From Stenogyne calaminthoides (Eukaryota; Streptophyta; Magnoliopsida; Lamiales; Lamiaceae), in assembly GCA_037126765.1 (NCBI GenBank), contig JBBCBC010000007.1, forward strand, positions 42,015,394 through 42,079,393: 64,000 bases of DNA. The letters run 5' to 3'. A model generated the notes under the pieces. The model was not told where the DNA came from. It made no database searches and was given only the letters and a program-made list of their open reading frames with translations. Each line of letters opens with the position of its first letter. Position 1 is the first letter of the stretch. Made by a program: the position numbers and the translations under genes. This document shows, in pieces, positions 60,840 through 64,000 of this stretch.

Positions 60840-62210
60840 GTTGTCAAAGATTTTGGATTCCGAAGGTACATCTAACCTTGTAGGACCCTACACAAATTGG
60901 GTACCTAAGAATTAATTTGTTTTTCGTGAGGAAAACAAGGGCACTAAACCGACTAAAGATCACATGGCACCGATGAGCCGAGATGAAAAACTCCCGATAT
61001 ATGGTATCTTGACAAAGGATGTTCAAGACATATGACAGATACAAGAAGTTACTCAAAGGACTATGTTGAACATAGAGGCCCATGATCACTTTTTTGGAGA
61101 TAACTCCAAGGGGATGATCAAGGATATGGAACTTTGGAAATCGACTCCCATATCCATGGTGTTTCATATGTATCCTGATTGAAGCATAACCCGCTTTCAA
61201 TTAGCCAATTTCGCGTGATAAAGTTTTTAATGTTGAGTTCTCTAAGAACTTATGTTTTGTGAAGGATGATACATCACGTAAAGTATTATTGATCGGGTAC
61301 AAGAAAAGGGAATGTGTATCTTTTTTCGATTGAGTTCAACTCCTAAAGATACATGTTTAGTTGCTAAAAGTTCCACAGATACCAGCTTGGTTATGGCATA
61401 AAAGAATGAATCACCTAAATTTCAAAACCCCGAACAAGCTTGCAAGATTAGCTCTTGTGGAGAGGGTTACCTAACGTGTTCAAGAAGGAACATATTTGTG
61501 ATGCGTGCGAAAGGCAAACAGATAAAAGCATCATTTAAAAGTAAAGTTGAGGTTTCTACTTGAAAGAATACTTCATTATTTTCATATGGATCTCTTTGGT
61601 CCTATAACACCCGTGGAGTACAAATGGCGAAAATACACATTGGTAGTAGTTGATGACTACTCGAGATATATTTCGTCATATTCTTACTTAGTAAAGAAAG
61701 AGACTCGAGATAAAAATCGCCAGAGCTAATTGAAAAGACTCAAGATTGAGAAGAATCGAGTGTGGTCAAAATCGATCCGACAAAAGGAACCAATTTATAA
61801 ATCATATTATATCGATTATTGTGCAAAGAAATGGAATTTCTCATGAAACATCACCATTTGAGGACCCTCAACAAAATGGTGTTCTTGAAAGAAGAACAGG
61901 ACTCGAAAAGAAGCAAGGACAATGATAAATTTGAAGTCGATATTCCTAAAAGATTTTGGGTTGAAGTCACAACACCGCATGCTACTCTGCTGAATAGATC
62001 CATGCTTGTTCAGAGTCAAGGCAAAACACCTTATGAGCTTTGGAATGAAAGGAAGCCTCTTGTTTTCTTTTTTTTCGTGTGTTTTGCTTCGCAAGTGTTT
62101 CATACACAATAATGGTAAAGATCGATTGAAAACTTTTGATAGTAAAGCCGAAGGAATATTCTTAGGATATTCTCAAGTCAAGAAAGCCTTCAGAGTTTAC
62201 AACCTGTAGG
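60840..62210 (+). pseudogene. Element F: protease and integrase remnant
   Basis: In several frames: TYDRYKKLLKGLC at the decayed protease (61020-61070); FNVEFSKNLCFVKDDTSRKV (61225-61285); AWLWHKRMNHLNFKTPNKL (GAG-pre, 61390-61445); HYFHMDLFGPITPVEYKW and LVVVDDYSRYISS (integrase, 61570-61680); later TPYELWNERKP (~62030) and AEGIFLGYSQVKKAFRVYNL (62150-62209). Confidence 0.82.
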
Positions 62211-62876
62211 GACTCTTATTGTGGAGGAAACACCTCATGTTGTTTTTGATGAAACTATTTGTGTTCGTAAGAAACAGAACATGATCTTGAATGAACCGAC
62301 TAAGAGGATCACCAGATTAAGCCCGAAACAAAAAGAAAAATCATCTCATCAACTCGAAAAGGTAAGTCACCACAATCTATGATTGAGTGACTCGATCTCA
62401 TAAAGAAGTTCGGAATGGAAATCGTGGATGGTGAGACTCAGGAAAACCAAAGATCTAAAAGGTAACTAACTGAACAGACACAAGTTCGGACTCGTATGTG
62501 ATGCCAATGAAGATGTGGTCACAAATAGAGGCAAATTTCGAATCTATCAACCAAAGGGGAACAAATGTTTCTGACAATGTTCTGAATAGAATTTCCCCTG
62601 AGGAAGATGATTCACTTTCTCCTTTTCTGTTGTTCCCTGAGTTTACTGACATAACTGAACCTAACATTTCAAATGTTGAGGATACTATTGAAGGGGGAAC
62701 ATCAAGAAGGAAATGGTTAGATAGTCATCCCACAAGTCGATTGTGGGTGATCTAACCGAAGGTGTTAAGACAAGAAGGTTCCATGGCGAAAGTGCACTAT
62801 TTTTTGTCGCTTCCTATCGAGAAAGAACTCGCAGAGATTGGTGAAGTTTCTACAAGATTCAGATTGATTATTCTTT

Positions 62877-64000
62877 ATGAAGATGAAATTTAATCAATTC
62901 TCAAGGAATGAAGTATGGGAGTTGGTAGATAGACCTGGAAGGCACAATGTCATTGGAACCAAGTGGGTTTTCAAGAATAAAAGAGATGAAAACAACAACA
63001 TTGTAAGAAACAAGGCAAGGCTAGTTGCACAAGGTTATTCCCAAGAAGAAGGCTTGGATTATGATGAAACTTTTGCACCAGTTGCAAGACTAGAAGCCAT
63101 CAGATTGTTTCTTGCATATGCTGCCCACATGAAGTTCACAGTCTATCAAATGGATGTGAAAAGTGCATTTCTGAACGGTGTACTTAAAGAAGAGGTTTAT
63201 GTGGAACAACCTCCTGGGTTCAAACAGAATGACCAAGTTTACAGGCTCAGAAAAGCCTTGTATGGTCTCAAGCAAAGCACCCGAGCATGGTATGATACTC
63301 TTTTCGCGGTTTCTTCTCGACCATGGTTTTGTCAAAGGAACTGTTGATAGAACTCTGCTCAGGGATAGAGGATGGGAAAAGATATCTTACTGATTCAGAT
63401 ATATGTTGATGACATCATTTTTGGATCTCCAAACCATCAGCTGTGTGAAAAGTTTTCAACACTGATGAAAGGCAAGTTTGAGATGTCAATGATGGGAGAG
63501 ATGAATTTCTTTCTAGGTCTTCAAGTGAAACAATCAAAGGAAGGAATATTCATCAACCAAGCAAAGTACACCAGAGATCCGATTGCAAATATGGTGTATT
63601 AAATTGCAATGCGATTAGGATTCCTATGAATACTAACTACAAGATGGATCCCGATTCGGAAAAAATCAAGAATCATACCGATTATAGAGAATCATTGATC
63701 ATTGCTCTATCTCACGTTAGCAGCGGATATAACATTTGTTTGTTGATATATGTGCAAGATACCAAGCTAATCCTAAGACTAGTCACATGGAGGTCGCTAA
63801 AAAGATAATTGAGATATCTTAAGGGCACAAAGGAATAGAGGATTATGGTATCCAAATGATAACCTTGAATTAACTGTTACTCGATGTCGACTATGGAGGT
63901 TGCACAGAATTGACAGAAGTCCACAACAGAACTTGTCAATTTTGTTGGAAGCAAACCGACATCTTGGTTTTCAAAGAAATGCAGACCTCGAGAGCAACCA
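62877..64000 (+). pseudogene. Element F: RT and RNase H, incomplete
   Basis: VWELVDRPGRHNVIGTKWVF, YSQEEGLDYDETFAPVARLE, MDVKSAFLNGVLKEEVYVEQ, YRLRKALYGLKQSTRAWYD. After a frameshift near 63300 comes IQIYVDDIIFGSPNHQLCEK (both Asp kept) and then MNFFLGLQVKQSKEGIFI. A stop at 63601 breaks it. A worn RNase H follows to the window end (KPTSWFSKKCRP). Confidence 0.88.

Larger units (their letters stand above)
56465..64000 (+). mobile_element. Ty1/copia element F (SIRE/Tork-like), runs off the window
   Basis: 5' LTR 56465-58411, PBS, gag remnant, PR-IN remnant, RT-RNase H remnant. The 3' LTR is beyond 64000, so the duplication (left flank AAAGG) cannot be checked. Confidence 0.85.

Overview
This is a window of plant nuclear DNA, almost certainly from a eudicot. 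The host genes are intron-rich, intergenic DNA is AT-rich, and most of the length is nested LTR retrotransposons and small DNA transposons of plant type. I cannot name the species from the sequence.

Host genes are confined to the first ~7.7 kb. At the left edge are the last four exons of a cytochrome P450 of the CYP97B type (+ strand, ends 1194). Tail-to-tail with it is a complete FHY3/FAR1-type gene (- strand, 2476-6008, 843 codons over seven coding exons), with a probable 5'-UTR exon and intron reaching ~7640. FHY3/FAR1 proteins are transposase-derived transcription factors of phytochrome A signalling. This copy keeps the zinc finger, transposase-like core, SWIM finger, nuclear-localisation run and FHY3-specific C-terminal repeats, and its upstream region contains a CACGCGC site, the known FHY3/FAR1 binding motif.

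From ~7.8 kb to the end I find no intact host gene. Transposons are layered, and many boundaries are fixed by target-site duplications (TSDs). They include a hAT-type MITE (7818-8189), a non-autonomous Helitron (9430-10304), and a poorly preserved non-autonomous LTR element 'D' whose LTRs lie near 10.6-13.6 kb and 38.5-39.2 kb. Inside D sits copia element 'C' (+, 14026-36969, TSD CTCAC). Inside C's 5' LTR sits copia element 'A' (-, 15497-27248, TSD ATATG). Three solo LTRs of a related family 'B' lie inside A or C (19133-20991, 24082-25933, 33452-35319), and a solo A-type LTR (11720-13434) lies inside D's LTR.

Farther right are a hAT MITE rich in CGTGTC (39382-39832), a second hAT element (39975-41137) carrying a Mutator-like foldback (40192-40622), and a LINE (-) split by a SIRE-like copia element 'E' (44542-54799). 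E keeps two LTRs, gag, PR-IN and a 607-codon RT-RNase H frame, plus an extra env-position open reading frame. The window ends inside another SIRE/Tork-like copia element 'F' (+, from 56465). All the polyproteins carry stops or frameshifts; several stops look like C-to-T decay at Trp or Gln codons.
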